From: Bifidobacterium scaligerum
GTDB lineage: Bacteria; Actinomycetota; Actinomycetes; Actinomycetales; Bifidobacteriaceae
NCBI RefSeq assembly: GCF_002802865.1
Contig: NZ_PGLQ01000001.1
Coordinates: 310,001-374,000, forward strand
Reading direction: 5' to 3'
Length of the DNA: 64,000 nt
Every line of letters begins with the position of its first letter. Positions within the stretch are counted from its first letter, which is position 1. The notes below the pieces were generated by a model. That model saw only the letters and a list, made by a program, of their open reading frames with translations, searched no databases and was not told the DNA's origin. Positions 1 through 9,995 of the stretch are shown piece by piece. Made by a program: the position numbers and the translations under genes.

Positions 1-2
1 CT

Positions 3-1301
3 GTCCTGCTTGCCGCCATGGGCGGATGCGCGCTTACGTTCATCGCATTCGTCGTCTCTGCCGTCTACTGGATGCCAGCGCTCATGCGCGGTGCCGGAGC
101 GCTTGCCGCCAAAATCGGCCCCAGTGCCGTCATTGCTCACTCCAACATCCAAAAGAACCCACGCAGGGTTGCCGCCACCGGTGCCGCACTCCTTATCGGC
201 GTCACGCTCGTCTCCACCATCGCCACCGGTGCCGCCAGCGCTAAAACCACCATGGCCGACGCGCTCTCCACCCGCTACAGCGTAGACATGATCGCCACCG
301 GTACCGGCATGACCGAAGAGCAGGCCAGTCAAGTGCGTCATGTTCAGGGCGTCGAACGCGTACTCGACGCGCCGACCGCCCTGCGCCACCTCACCGACGA
401 CCAAGGCCATGATCTCAGCGTCCTGCTCGTCGGCATCCCTGACCTTGACAGTCTTTCGAAAGTCATGCACGCTGACCTGACCGGCATCACTCTGACAGAC
501 CGCGACGTCCTGATGCCCCGACGTGCCCTCAGTGGCGCTGATATCGATTTCGATCGTACGCATACGGCCGATTTCATCGCTGCCGAGAGCACCGCGACGA
601 CCAACACCGACACCACCGCGGCTGCAGGTACGTCCGGCCCAAACCTCACCGTTCTCCAAGCCGATTACCGTCGAGTCTCTTCCACCTACGATGCCGTCGC
701 CTTCGTCACGGTTAATCACTTTACTGACGGTGACCTGACCGAACAGGGGCGCATCCTTCTCATGGCCGCCAATCCCGACGCCAATCACAACGGTGTCGGC
801 GGCATCATCGACGGTGTGCGCGAAGCCTTGAATGCCGTCCCTGACGCCAATGTCACCGGGCCCATTGCTGAGCGCAACATGTGGGACACCACCATCAACG
901 CCATGATGGCCCTGCTCGTCGGCCTCATCGCCGTCGCCGTACTCATCGCGCTTATCGGTGTGGCCAATACGCTCAGCCTGTCCGTTATCGAACGCACTCG
1001 CGAATCCGCCACCCTACGCGCTATTGGCATGACCCGCGGCCAGCTGCGCCGATCCCTCGCCGTGGAAGCACTTCTGCTTGCCGTCGTCTCCGGACTTGCC
1101 GGCGTCATCATCGGCACTCTGTTTGGATGGCTCGGCTCCTACATGGTGTTCAGCCTCTACGGCACCGTCGCCATGCCCTTCGAATGGAAGATCAATGGCA
1201 CCGTCCTCGCCGTGGCTGCGTTAGCCGCCCTTCTGGCCAGTATCCTACCCGCGCGCCGCGCCGCGAACACCCCGCCTGTTGAGGCACTCGCCGAAGCCTG
1301 A
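3..1301 (+). CDS. ABC transporter permease, FtsX/MacB type, C-terminal part (5' end outside window)
   Basis: The reading frame is open from the left edge, so the start lies upstream and the gene is partial. What is visible is the C-terminal half of a FtsX-family permease. First comes one helix and the characteristic cytoplasmic run IGPSAVIAHSNIQKNPRR. A helix at GAALLIGVTLVSTIATGAA follows, then a large extracytoplasmic domain of about 200 residues. The terminal FtsX domain has three helices and the motif VIERTRESATLRAIGMTRGQLRR. The end, PARRAANTPPVEALAEA, is typical of the family. Such permeases work with a separate ATPase, probably encoded just to the left. The substrate (peptide, lipid or drug) cannot be told. 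Confidence 0.9.
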   Translation, partial: VLLAAMGGCALTFIAFVVSAVYWMPALMRGAGALAAKIGPSAVIAHSNIQKNPRRVAATGAALLIGVTLVSTIATGAASAKTTMADALSTRYSVDMIATGTGMTEEQASQVRHVQGVERVLDAPTALRHLTDDQGHDLSVLLVGIPDLDSLSKVMHADLTGITLTDRDVLMPRRALSGADIDFDRTHTADFIAAESTATTNTDTTAAAGTSGPNLTVLQADYRRVSSTYDAVAFVTVNHFTDGDLTEQGRILLMAANPDANHNGVGGIIDGVREALNAVPDANVTGPIAERNMWDTTINAMMALLVGLIAVAVLIALIGVANTLSLSVIERTRESATLRAIGMTRGQLRRSLAVEALLLAVVSGLAGVIIGTLFGWLGSYMVFSLYGTVAMPFEWKINGTVLAVAALAALLASILPARRAANTPPVEALAEA

Positions 1302-1317
1302 CGACGGTAAAGTTCAA

Positions 1318-1362
1318 AGGGATGGCCTGCACATCGTAATACGCGACGCGCAGGCCATCCCT
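1318..1362. terminator. Bidirectional terminator hairpin between convergent genes
   Basis: The 12-13 base arms AGGGATGGCCTGC and GCAGGCCATCCCT enclose a 19-base loop. The hairpin sits between the ABC permease (+) and the response regulator (-), so it can serve both. There is no long T-run. Confidence 0.7.
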
Positions 1363-1424
1363 CGTTCAAACAGTTTGTCGTGACTGGGACATACTGGCAT
1401 ATTGACGTACCGACATGTACGCGG

Positions 1425-2177
1425 TCACACCAATCGATTGTCATATGCAAAAACAACGGCTTGCACACGGTCGCGGGCATTGATTTTCGAGAGAATGTGT
1501 GCCACATGCGTCTTCACCGTGGGCAGGGATATGAACAGCTTGTCCGCAATCTCCTGATTACTCAGTCCATGAGCGATCTCCACCAGCACCTCGCGTTCGC
1601 GGTCGGTGAGCAGATCCAGTTCCGGATCGGTATAGACCGGCTGATCGTGAACTTCCATGCGGGGCTTCGATTCTGAGATTCCACCGGAGGTATTGTCGGC
1701 GACGTAGCCGTCCTGCATCATCTTCTCGATAAGTCGTTTCGTGGCGGATGGAGCGATAATCGCATTGCCGTTGAACACTGTACGGATTGAATTGAGCAAC
1801 GTCTCCGGTTCTGTGTCCTTTAAAAGGAATCCGGATGCCCCGGCGTTGATCGCCGCCATGACATATTCGTCCAGGTCGAACGTAGTCAGGATGATCACGC
1901 GCGTGGTATGGGACAGAACTTCTTCGGATGCCGACGCAGTGATGCGTCGTGTGGCTTCGATGCCGTTCATGCCCGGCATACGTACATCCATCAGCACCAC
2001 ATCGGGATGCAGAGATCCGGCCAGTGCCACGGCTTGCGTACCGTCAGACGCCTGCCCGATCACGTTCATATCCGGCTGCGAGCCGATCACCATGGCGAAT
2101 CCGGCTCGAACCAATTCTTGATCATCGGCGATAATTACACGAATGCCATTGCTGTTGACGCTGTTGCTTTCATCCAT
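1425..2177 (-). CDS. Response regulator, NarL/LuxR family
   Basis: The protein has a receiver domain at the N-terminus (IRVIIADDQELVRAGF, phospho-acceptor Asp in VVLMDVRMPGMNG, switch Thr in VIILTTF, Lys in LLKDTEPE). A C-terminal LuxR helix-turn-helix follows (LTDREREVLVEIAHGLSNQEIADKLFISLPTVKTHV). The frame extends upstream to 2264, but the domain begins right after MDESNSVNSNG, so the start at 2177 is preferred. A start at 2204 (MGRGHR) is also possible. The linker between receiver and HTH, about 40 residues, is longer than usual. It lies just downstream of the double sensor kinase on the same strand and is its likely phosphorylation partner. Confidence 0.93.
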   Translation of the reverse strand: MDESNSVNSNGIRVIIADDQELVRAGFAMVIGSQPDMNVIGQASDGTQAVALAGSLHPDVVLMDVRMPGMNGIEATRRITASASEEVLSHTTRVIILTTFDLDEYVMAAINAGASGFLLKDTEPETLLNSIRTVFNGNAIIAPSATKRLIEKMMQDGYVADNTSGGISESKPRMEVHDQPVYTDPELDLLTDREREVLVEIAHGLSNQEIADKLFISLPTVKTHVAHILSKINARDRVQAVVFAYDNRLV

Positions 2178-2280
2178 GTTTTCTACTCTATGTCCTCTTC
2201 CCATAGAGTCCAGTACGTCGATACCCTGAATATTCCCTGAAAAAACAGCAGCCAAGCCTGGCATTGAACCGTGTCGATAG

Positions 2281-4860
2281 TTACGCGCCCCACTTGGCCG
2301 TATGCATTTGACTGTCCAACGATGAGGCGGGGGTCAATTGCATTGACGGTTGCATATCTTTGTGTTGCTCGTCGCTGAAACCGGTCTCGCGCAGCACACT
2401 CAATAGTTCACGCATATGGGTCAGCGCTGCGCGTCCGCGTATGCCGATCGCTGCGAACAAGTCTGCGATCTGTGTGCTATCGGGCGTAGGAGAGGCGTTT
2501 AACATGGCTAATCCGTCGTCAGTTTGCATGATCACCGATTCCAAAGTGGTCATCACTTCGGCCTGCATGGCAGCTCCTATGCGTTCACGCTCCAGATTCG
2601 CCGCAAGTACTTTCTGGCGTTCCTGCTCGGCGCGCAACGCCTCCTCACGTTGTTGCAGCACTAACGCGTTCATGCCTCGTGAACGGGTCCATCGGGCGGC
2701 GGCGATACATGCAAATCCGATTACCATCACCATGCCTGCCGGGACCAGACCGTGGAGGATAACGGTCCATGCGGCTGAGGCGTTGCGTCCTGGGATAATC
2801 AGTTGAGCTACGATATGCCATAAGCCGGTCCCATTCCATCCGGCTGCCATTTTGATGCCGAACGTCCAAGAATCGATTGCCATAGCCATGCACACCCAGC
2901 GCCATGCCCGCTCGCGGCCGTACAGTACGGCGGAATATACGGATACCAAGGCGAACATGTTCACGAACAGAGCATTGGCCGGCATAATGGAAGAGGGAAG
3001 CAGAAGCTGGACAAAAGACACGACCGCCATCGCCAAGGCGCTTGTCTCGGGAAAACGACGGCGGAACGCCAATGGCGCAAGCAGCGCAATGGTCAACGCG
3101 GTGGTGAACGTCCGGTCGGGCAACATCCAATGTATGCCGTCGGCGGCCAGAAGACGCAGATCGTTATAGGTGGTCGAATTGAGCAGCAGCATCAATGCCG
3201 CAGCTGTGAGCATATCCATCAGCAGATAGTGGCGTTCGGTCCATTGAGCGAGCCGGCCAATCCAATCGGATCGATGTGGTGAACCGCCCTGCTCGAAGTG
3301 TTTTGATCGAAACAATGCCGGGAAGCGTGTGCCGCAGAATCGGATGACACGGCGCGAGACAGCCGTCAAACGTGTCCATGCGCGTGTCCCAATAGGAAGG
3401 ATGCTCGGAGCGATGTTATGGGATTCGTCAATGTTCGGGAGTGAGGACGAATCCGAACGATTGTCTGCACGCGTGGGCAGTGCGCCACAGATTTCGGCGG
3501 GGGCGGGGGCATGCGCGGAGAGAAGAGGAATCGACGCTGATACTTGGAATCCTCGTTCATGCTGCGGCCCGGCCGAAACCGTACCACCAAGAGCTGCGAT
3601 GCGCTCGCGCATGCCGATAAGACCGTAACCTGGCCGATGTCCATCCAGCGCGGCTTTGGCTCCGATTCCATCATCCGTGACGGTTACGGAAAGTGCACTA
3701 TCCGACCAATGCTCGATAATCGAGACCTGAGCCCCGGCACCTGCGTATTTGCGAACGTTCGTCAGAGCCTCCTGCACTAGGCGGAACACCGCTTCGCTGG
3801 CCTGAGACGATAATCTGTCGGGTTGTGCACGGCCGGTTATGGTGCGTGAAACGTTGGTTGGGCTGTTCAATAATGATGGGATATTGTCATATGCGTTCGC
3901 ACTGCCATCGGCAGTGACGTCTGTCTGCGTGCCGAACACCGAGAATACGCGCTGCATGTCATGCTGCGCACGCACCGCCTCATGACGAATCGTGCCCATC
4001 GTGCTACGGGCCAAATCAACATTTTGTGCGCCGGCGTATCTGCCACCATCTGCCTGCACAATAATCGTTGACAATGTATGGGCCACCACATCGTGCATGT
4101 CTCGTGCGATGCGGGCCCGTTCGGCGAGCGCAGCGATGCGTGCCTCCTCGACGTCTCTTGCCTCGATGGCGGCATTGCGTTGCCGCATGGCGGTAAGCGT
4201 GGCACGTCGCGCACGTTGCCATAATGCCATCACCGCGATGCTTATCGCGCTGGCCGCGATTGCCGCAGCCATAATCAGCGAGTCCTCAAGTATCTTCATT
4301 CCGCAATTGCCGGCGTTCGGTACGATACCGCTCTTGCCCGGACAGACTGGCAACGTGACGGCGGTGGGGAGCCAAGCGGTCCAAGTTATGTTGAATCCGG
4401 CCGCTGAACCGAACAGTGGTCCGATGTTGAACGTCACTCCCCACACCGCGCCAGCCAGTAGACTCATCATCAACGACGTAACGACAAACCGCACGGTATG
4501 GTGAGCGTCACCGTATACCAATACGGAATAGAGCATGATCAGCGCGAGGAAATCGCTATAGATGATTGCCGGGCCGACAAACAAATGCACTACAGTAAGC
4601 CCAACAAACAGCCATGCTGCGATTCCCGGGCGAACTCTACGCAAGGTCAAGGGGAGGGCATTCGGCAGACTCCACAGCGCAGTCGCTAACTGCGATGAAG
4701 GAAACAGGAGTCCAGGATTGGAGGCAGGATCGGTACTTGCGGCCATCAGCGAGCTGAATGTTATCAACAGCACAGCCAGCAGCGCATCGAACATTACTGT
4801 GCGGGTCGTTTCGCTGCGAATCCATGTTTTCATGCGTGTACAACAATCCGCTATTCCCAT
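2281..4860 (-). CDS. Tandem double sensor histidine kinase, second kinase module degenerate
   Basis: About 859 residues, roughly twice a normal HPK7 (NarX/DesK-like) kinase. First half: membrane helices, then a HisKA_3 dimerisation box (RARIARDMHDVVAHTLSTI, His near residue 256) and a full HATPase (LVQEALTNVRKYA; DDGIG; GYGLIGMRERI). Second half, from about residue 540: a second set of membrane helices, a coiled-coil-like stretch, and a box that aligns without gaps to the first (ERIGAAMQAEVMTTLESVIMQ). There the His is Gln and the Asp is Ala, and no HATPase follows. The start is uncertain. The frame runs open to 4953, overlapping the divergent gene. ATG 4860 has GAGG close upstream and 4833 is an alternative. 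It pairs with the LuxR regulator downstream. Confidence 0.88.
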   Translation of the reverse strand: MGIADCCTRMKTWIRSETTRTVMFDALLAVLLITFSSLMAASTDPASNPGLLFPSSQLATALWSLPNALPLTLRRVRPGIAAWLFVGLTVVHLFVGPAIIYSDFLALIMLYSVLVYGDAHHTVRFVVTSLMMSLLAGAVWGVTFNIGPLFGSAAGFNITWTAWLPTAVTLPVCPGKSGIVPNAGNCGMKILEDSLIMAAAIAASAISIAVMALWQRARRATLTAMRQRNAAIEARDVEEARIAALAERARIARDMHDVVAHTLSTIIVQADGGRYAGAQNVDLARSTMGTIRHEAVRAQHDMQRVFSVFGTQTDVTADGSANAYDNIPSLLNSPTNVSRTITGRAQPDRLSSQASEAVFRLVQEALTNVRKYAGAGAQVSIIEHWSDSALSVTVTDDGIGAKAALDGHRPGYGLIGMRERIAALGGTVSAGPQHERGFQVSASIPLLSAHAPAPAEICGALPTRADNRSDSSSLPNIDESHNIAPSILPIGTRAWTRLTAVSRRVIRFCGTRFPALFRSKHFEQGGSPHRSDWIGRLAQWTERHYLLMDMLTAAALMLLLNSTTYNDLRLLAADGIHWMLPDRTFTTALTIALLAPLAFRRRFPETSALAMAVVSFVQLLLPSSIMPANALFVNMFALVSVYSAVLYGRERAWRWVCMAMAIDSWTFGIKMAAGWNGTGLWHIVAQLIIPGRNASAAWTVILHGLVPAGMVMVIGFACIAAARWTRSRGMNALVLQQREEALRAEQERQKVLAANLERERIGAAMQAEVMTTLESVIMQTDDGLAMLNASPTPDSTQIADLFAAIGIRGRAALTHMRELLSVLRETGFSDEQHKDMQPSMQLTPASSLDSQMHTAKWGA

Positions 4861-4936
4861 AAACCTCAAGGCTAATCCGTTTTCTGGCCGTGCGATGTCA
4901 CTCTCAGGACTGATTTGTGGACTAAAGTCTTGAGCC

Positions 4937-6400
4937 ATGACACTTCTGAGCAAATATTACGTGCCCGGCCTCGCCATCGAGGACCATTCCATTGATGTGC
5001 CGTTGGATTGGGAAGGCAATGTACCCGGGCAATCATTCGACGGTGAATCCATCAAACTGTTCTACCGTGTAGTCACCACGCCGGAGCACGTACATGACGA
5101 TCTGCCGCTTCTCGTGTTTCTGCAGGGAGGCCCCGGCGGTGCCGGTCCACGTCTGAACAGTCCTACCTCCGACGGTTGGATCGAAGAGGCTACGAAGCAT
5201 TTCCGTGTGATTCTGCCCGATCAACGCGGCACGGGCCGTTCTTCACGCGTGGATACGCATACGATGGCTCGTCTGGCTGCCGCCGGCATGGATGCGCGCG
5301 GTCAAGCCGATTTTCTGAAGAAGTTCCTCGCTGATTCGATCGTGCGTGACTTCGAGCATCTCAGACTCGCCGAATTCGATGGCAGACGATGGGTGACGAT
5401 GGGGCAAAGCTATGGTGGCTTCCTCACGCTGACGTACTTATCCCTCTTCCCATCAGGTGTGATCGCCAGTTTCACCACCGGTGGTATTCCGCATGTTCCG
5501 GCCGATGCCGCTGAGGTGTACGAGCATACGTTCCCGCGTATGGCGCGCAAGACGGCACAGTTTTATGAGCGCTACCCGCAGGATGAGGAACGAGTGGCGG
5601 CGATTGCCGACCAGCTGCCTACCGCGGCTGAAGTGTCGCAGTTCGTCGGCACCCTCACCGATTCGGTCCTGAACTCGGTGGCGGGCAGCGATATCGAGCA
5701 TCGACTGGGCATTATCGCCGGTATGAAAGCGCACGGTTTCCCGCTACTGCCGAATGGGGACCCTCTTACCATCGAACGATTCCAATGCCTCGGTTCCGAT
5801 TTCGGCATGAAACCGAGTTTTGAGCGTGTCCATTGGATTCTCGATGACGCCTTCCTGAATGGCGACGGTTCCGCTTCCGTTGATTCGCCGTTCTCCGATG
5901 AGTTCCTGACCAAGGTGATGAACGCCACTTCGTCGCGCCCGCTGTACTGGCCATTGCAGGAGTTCATCTATGCCGACGGCGATATGAGCGCGCCGATCCG
6001 GTGGGCGGCACAACGTGTTCGCGACACCCACCCCGAATTCGGAGCTGATGTACGTCCGATGAACTTCACCGGCGAGGCCATGTTCCCGTGGATGTTCGAG
6101 CAGGAGGCGGCGCTGCGCCCGTTCAAGCCGGCGATGGATGTGCTCATGGAGGAGACAAGCTTCGGCCGTATCTACGATGTCGAACAGTTGGCCATGAACG
6201 AGGTGCCGTTGCAGGCCGCCGTCTACTTCGACGACATGTATGTGGATTCCGGCATGCAACTCGATACCTTGAGCCGTGTGGGTAACAGTCACTACTGGAC
6301 CACGAATGAATTCGAGCATGACGGACTGCACGGCTCGCTGGTGTTCAAGCATCTTTGGGACGAGGCTCTCAACCGCGGAGACCTTGAGGAACTGTTCTGA
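4937..6400 (+). CDS. pip: Proline iminopeptidase, alpha/beta hydrolase (peptidase family S33)
   Basis: 487 residues. It releases N-terminal proline from peptides in the cytosol. The oxyanion-hole motif is seen as LQGGPGGAGPRL near residue 60, followed by DQRGTGRSS and the nucleophile elbow GQSYGGF near residue 157. A C-terminal HDGLHGS carries the probable catalytic His. No signal peptide is seen. There is no clear ribosome binding site, and the ATG directly abuts the divergent kinase promoter region, so a leaderless transcript is possible. It is 11 bases from proC, with which it likely forms an operon linking proline release and proline metabolism. Confidence 0.9.
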   Translation: MTLLSKYYVPGLAIEDHSIDVPLDWEGNVPGQSFDGESIKLFYRVVTTPEHVHDDLPLLVFLQGGPGGAGPRLNSPTSDGWIEEATKHFRVILPDQRGTGRSSRVDTHTMARLAAAGMDARGQADFLKKFLADSIVRDFEHLRLAEFDGRRWVTMGQSYGGFLTLTYLSLFPSGVIASFTTGGIPHVPADAAEVYEHTFPRMARKTAQFYERYPQDEERVAAIADQLPTAAEVSQFVGTLTDSVLNSVAGSDIEHRLGIIAGMKAHGFPLLPNGDPLTIERFQCLGSDFGMKPSFERVHWILDDAFLNGDGSASVDSPFSDEFLTKVMNATSSRPLYWPLQEFIYADGDMSAPIRWAAQRVRDTHPEFGADVRPMNFTGEAMFPWMFEQEAALRPFKPAMDVLMEETSFGRIYDVEQLAMNEVPLQAAVYFDDMYVDSGMQLDTLSRVGNSHYWTTNEFEHDGLHGSLVFKHLWDEALNRGDLEELF

Positions 6401-6411
6401 AAGGAATTGCC

Positions 6412-7230
6412 ATGAACAATCTCACTATTGGATTCATCGGATACGGCAACATGGCTCAGGCCATCGCACAAGGGCTGGTCGATGCCGGCGTAGTGAACGG
6501 CGGGCAGATGGTGGCCTGCGCCGCCCACTTCGACAAGTTGCAGAAGAACACGGCTGCATTGGGGGTGCGCCCCTTGCATAATCCGTTGGAGGTCGTGACG
6601 GCCGCGGACGTTATTATCATTGCCATCAAGCCGTACCAGATTGAATCCGTAGTTACGCCGCTTGCTGACGAACTTGCCAAGCCTGGTAAAATAGTCGTCT
6701 CGATTGCGGCCGGCTGGGACCTCAAGAAATATCAGGACCTGTTCACCACCGAAGACGGCGCATCCGTCGACTCTCTGAACATTCATATCCAGTGCACTAT
6801 TCCGAATACGCCGATGGCAGTGGGCAAGGGCGTGCTGGTCACCGAATCCGCGAACACGCTGACTGATGAGGAGACGGCGACCTTTGAACGTCTGTTCGGA
6901 CCGATCAGCCTCATCGAGCGTGTGGATAGCGCACATATGAACATCGCCATGGTGGTGGCCGGCTGCGCACCCGCGTTCACCGATATGTACATCGAAGCAT
7001 TGGGCGACGCTGGTGTCAAATACGGGCTGCAACGTGCCACCGCCTATCGTCTGGCCGCAAAAATGGTTGAAGGCGTAGGCGCTCTTTACATGGCCACTGG
7101 CATGCATCCCGGTGCCATGAAGGATGCGGTCTGCTCGCCTGGCGGCACCACCATCAAGGGCGTCGCTCAGCTGGAGAAGGATGGATTCCGCGGAACCGTC
7201 ATCGACGGTGTGGACGCCATCGTCGGGTGA
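6412..7230 (+). CDS. proC: Pyrroline-5-carboxylate reductase
   Basis: 272 residues, the usual family length. It catalyses the last step of proline biosynthesis, NAD(P)H-dependent reduction of pyrroline-5-carboxylate. The N-terminal Rossmann motif is IGFIGYGNMAQAIAQGL, followed by ADVIIIAIKP. The C-terminal domain carries the family signature near residues 225-240 (MHPGAMKDAVCSPGGTTIKG). The ribosome binding site AAGGAA lies 7 bases before the ATG, and the start is only 11 bases after pip. Confidence 0.96.
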   Translation: MNNLTIGFIGYGNMAQAIAQGLVDAGVVNGGQMVACAAHFDKLQKNTAALGVRPLHNPLEVVTAADVIIIAIKPYQIESVVTPLADELAKPGKIVVSIAAGWDLKKYQDLFTTEDGASVDSLNIHIQCTIPNTPMAVGKGVLVTESANTLTDEETATFERLFGPISLIERVDSAHMNIAMVVAGCAPAFTDMYIEALGDAGVKYGLQRATAYRLAAKMVEGVGALYMATGMHPGAMKDAVCSPGGTTIKGVAQLEKDGFRGTVIDGVDAIVG

Positions 7231-7370
7231 CGGGACGACGAATCGGATATGGAATAACCAGACTGCGGTCGCCGAGGTAATCGATCTGCGCCAGCCGACC
7301 AGCATCCAGCAGTGCCGGCGGTGCTATTGCTACAGCGTTAACAATTAACAGGAAGGGGCGGCAACCTACC

Positions 7371-8828
7371 ATGTTCAGTATTATCGACATGTTCAAAGTT
7401 GGAGTGGGGCCAAGCTCCTCGCACACCGTCGGGCCCATGCGAGCCGCACAGGCGTTCGTAACATCGCTGGGGGAGACGGGCAGACTGTCTGCCGTGCGGC
7501 GTGTGCGCATCGTACTGTATGGTTCTCTGGCGCTGACCGGCATCGGACACGGCACCGATCGTGCGGCCGTGGCTGGACTGGAGGGTAACCTGCCCGCCAC
7601 AGTCGATACGAAACATGTCATGACCATCAAGCAGGAATGCGAGCGGCACGGCACTCTCACCTTGGCGGGCGGGCATACCATTCGTTTCGACTACGAGCAT
7701 GACGTGGTTTTCGAGCTTTGGCAGCGTCTGGCGGCTCATCCCAACGGCATGCGATTCCAAGCGTTCGATGCGGCAGGCAGCTTGGTTGACGAGCAAGTGT
7801 GGTATTCCATCGGCGGTGGATTCATACGGCAGGGACATCCCGACGATCATATGATTGGTGTTCACGACAAACCGACAGCGGGGGAGTCCTTCGCGGACGC
7901 CGACGAGTCGACTACTACGGATTTTGGTCCACAAGCCCCTTATGATTTCGGCTCATGTCGTGAACTTATGGACATCTGCAAAACGCATGGTCTAAGCATC
8001 GCCGAAGTGGTGTGGGCCAACGAAACGGCATTGCGCCCGCAACAGGCGGTGCGAGACGATCTGCTCAATATCTGGAAAGTCATGCGCGAGTGCGTGCACC
8101 ATGGTTGCACAAGCGACGAAGCCACACTGCCGGGTGGATTGGACGTGCCCCGACGCGCGCCAAAAATGTATCGAAGATTATCGGGCAATGGTGATGTCCT
8201 CAACCGTGCACGCCGGCTCGACGAAGCTCTGGAAGAATCGGATTCAGCATGGGTGAACCTATTTGCGCTCGCAGTCTCCGAAGAGAACGCCGGCGGCGGA
8301 CGCATCGTTACCGCACCTACCAACGGTTCTGCGGGCATCATTCCGGCGGTACTGCTGTATTACTGGCATTTCGTACATGCCGCTGATGAGGAAGGCGTGA
8401 TCCGATTCCTATTGACGGCCGGAGCCATCGGATATCTGTTCAAGCGCAACGCTTCAATATCCGGTGCCGAAGTAGGATGCCAAGGCGAAGTGGGATCAGC
8501 CTGCTCCATGGCTGCTGCTGGCTTGGCTGCGGTATTGGGTGGAACTCCTGAGCAGGTTGAGAATGCCGCGGAAATCGGCATAGAGCATAATCTGGGCCTG
8601 ACCTGCGATCCTGTGGGTGGATTGGTGCAGATTCCCTGCATTGAACGTAATGCCATGGCTGCGAACACTGCGATCAACGCCGTACGTATGGCCATGCTCG
8701 GCGACGGTTCTCATATCGTCACGTTGGATCAAGCCATTGCAACGATGAAACAGACCGGAGAAGATATGATGGCCAAATACAAAGAGACCTCCAAAGGGGG
8801 TCTGGCCGTCAACGTTGTGGAATGCTGA
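7371..8828 (+). CDS. sdaA: L-serine dehydratase, single-chain iron-sulfur type
   Basis: 485 residues. It deaminates L-serine to pyruvate and ammonia. The beta domain is at the N-terminus (DMFKVGVGPSSSHTVGPMRAA). The alpha domain follows from about residue 300 (TAPTNGSAGIIPAVL). Cluster-binding cysteines are visible in EVGCQGEVGSACSMAAAGL (about 368 and 378) and in LTCDPVGGLVQIPCIERN (about 411 and 422). Alpha and beta are fused, as in most Gram-negative and actinobacterial forms. GGAAGGGG lies upstream of the ATG. The 140 bases separating it from proC hold no other gene. Confidence 0.95.
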   Translation: MFSIIDMFKVGVGPSSSHTVGPMRAAQAFVTSLGETGRLSAVRRVRIVLYGSLALTGIGHGTDRAAVAGLEGNLPATVDTKHVMTIKQECERHGTLTLAGGHTIRFDYEHDVVFELWQRLAAHPNGMRFQAFDAAGSLVDEQVWYSIGGGFIRQGHPDDHMIGVHDKPTAGESFADADESTTTDFGPQAPYDFGSCRELMDICKTHGLSIAEVVWANETALRPQQAVRDDLLNIWKVMRECVHHGCTSDEATLPGGLDVPRRAPKMYRRLSGNGDVLNRARRLDEALEESDSAWVNLFALAVSEENAGGGRIVTAPTNGSAGIIPAVLLYYWHFVHAADEEGVIRFLLTAGAIGYLFKRNASISGAEVGCQGEVGSACSMAAAGLAAVLGGTPEQVENAAEIGIEHNLGLTCDPVGGLVQIPCIERNAMAANTAINAVRMAMLGDGSHIVTLDQAIATMKQTGEDMMAKYKETSKGGLAVNVVEC

Positions 8829-8882
8829 ATATTCTGTAGTTGAGTGTCTCATAACGTCCAGCTGACCTTTAGACTGGAAGTC

Positions 8883-9971
8883 ATGTCTTTAACAATCGGA
8901 ATCGTCGGACTGCCCAATGTCGGCAAGTCCACCATGTTTAATGCATTGACCCGCAACAATGTGCTGGCCGAGAACTATCCGTTCGCCACCATCGAACCGA
9001 ACACGGGCATCGTGCCGCTGCCGGATGATCGACTGCCCGTGCTGGCCAAGCTGGTCAACACCGAGAAGATTGTGCCCGCCACCGTGACCTTCGTAGACAT
9101 TGCCGGCATCGTCAAGGGCGCATCTGAGGGCGAAGGCTTGGGCAACAAGTTCCTCGCCAACATTCGTGAGGCGGATGCCATCTGCGAGGTCGTGCGCGCA
9201 TTCGAGGATGACGATATCGTGCACGTCAACGGCAAGGTTGACCCGGCCGACGACATCGACACCATCAACACCGAGCTGATTCTCGCAGATCTGCAGACCA
9301 TCGAAAACGCGCTGCCGAAGCTGGAGAAGGATCTGCGCGGCAAGAAGATCGAGCCGGCATATATGGAGGCCGTCAAGCAGGCCAAGACGATTCTTGAAGC
9401 CGGCGAGACCTTGGACAAGGCTGCGCGCGAAGGCCGCTTCGACAAGGATTCCGTCTATGACTTGCATCTAATGACCGCCAAGCCGTTCATTTACGTGTTC
9501 AATGTGGATGACAACGAGCTGGCCAACGACGAACTCAAGAAGAAGCTCGCCGCATCCGTGGCTCCGGCTCCCGCTGTGTTCCTGAACGCCCAGTTCGAGG
9601 CTGATTTGACCGAGCTCGATGAGGCCGATGCCCGCGAAATGCTGGCGGATGCTGGTCTTTCCGAGTCCGGTCTTGACCAGCTGGCTCGCGTGGGCTTTGA
9701 CATTCTGGGTCTCCAGACCTTCCTGACCGCAGGTGTCAAGGAAGTGCGCGCATGGCAGATCCACAAGGGTTGGACCGCCCCTCAGGCCGCCGGCGTGATT
9801 CACACTGATTTCGAGAAGGGCTTCATCAAAGCCGACATCGTCTCCTACGATGACTTCGTCGCCGCAGAGGGTTCTATGGCCAAGATCAAGGAGGAGGGCA
9901 AGCTCCGCCAGGAAGGCCGCGACTACGTCATGCAAGACGGCGATATCGTCGAGTTCAAGTTCAACGTCTAA
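8883..9971 (+). CDS. ychF: Redox-regulated ATPase/GTPase YchF (OLA1 family)
   Basis: 362 residues. It is a ribosome-associated P-loop NTPase of the Obg-related class that prefers ATP. It shows G1 GLPNVGKST (residues 8-16), G3 DIAGIVKGA, the coiled-coil insert ([19 protein letters not shown]) and the C-terminal TGS domain ending [16 protein letters not shown]. The frame is open to 8844, but the family begins at [12 protein letters not shown], so 8883 is the start. Its last bases are repeated twice downstream, at 11.7 and 14.1 kb. Confidence 0.97.
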   Translation: MSLTIGIVGLPNVGKSTMFNALTRNNVLAENYPFATIEPNTGIVPLPDDRLPVLAKLVNTEKIVPATVTFVDIAGIVKGASEGEGLGNKFLANIREADAICEVVRAFEDDDIVHVNGKVDPADDIDTINTELILADLQTIENALPKLEKDLRGKKIEPAYMEAVKQAKTILEAGETLDKAAREGRFDKDSVYDLHLMTAKPFIYVFNVDDNELANDELKKKLAASVAPAPAVFLNAQFEADLTELDEADAREMLADAGLSESGLDQLARVGFDILGLQTFLTAGVKEVRAWQIHKGWTAPQAAGVIHTDFEKGFIKADIVSYDDFVAAEGSMAKIKEEGKLRQEGRDYVMQDGDIVEFKFNV

Positions 9972-9979
9972 GAAGTGAT
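9954..9979 (+). repeat. ychF 3'-end repeat, copy 1 (native)
   Basis: 26 bases covering the last five codons, the stop and the next 8 bases of ychF. They recur identically at 14097-14122 and in degenerate form at 11674-11723. The three copies delimit an accessory segment. Confidence 0.9.
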
Positions 9980-9995
9980 CGTTGGGTAGCATCAA

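Noticed and set aside
7231-7370. Possible RNA gene between proC and sdaA
   Set aside because: No tRNA, riboswitch or conserved stem could be recognised.
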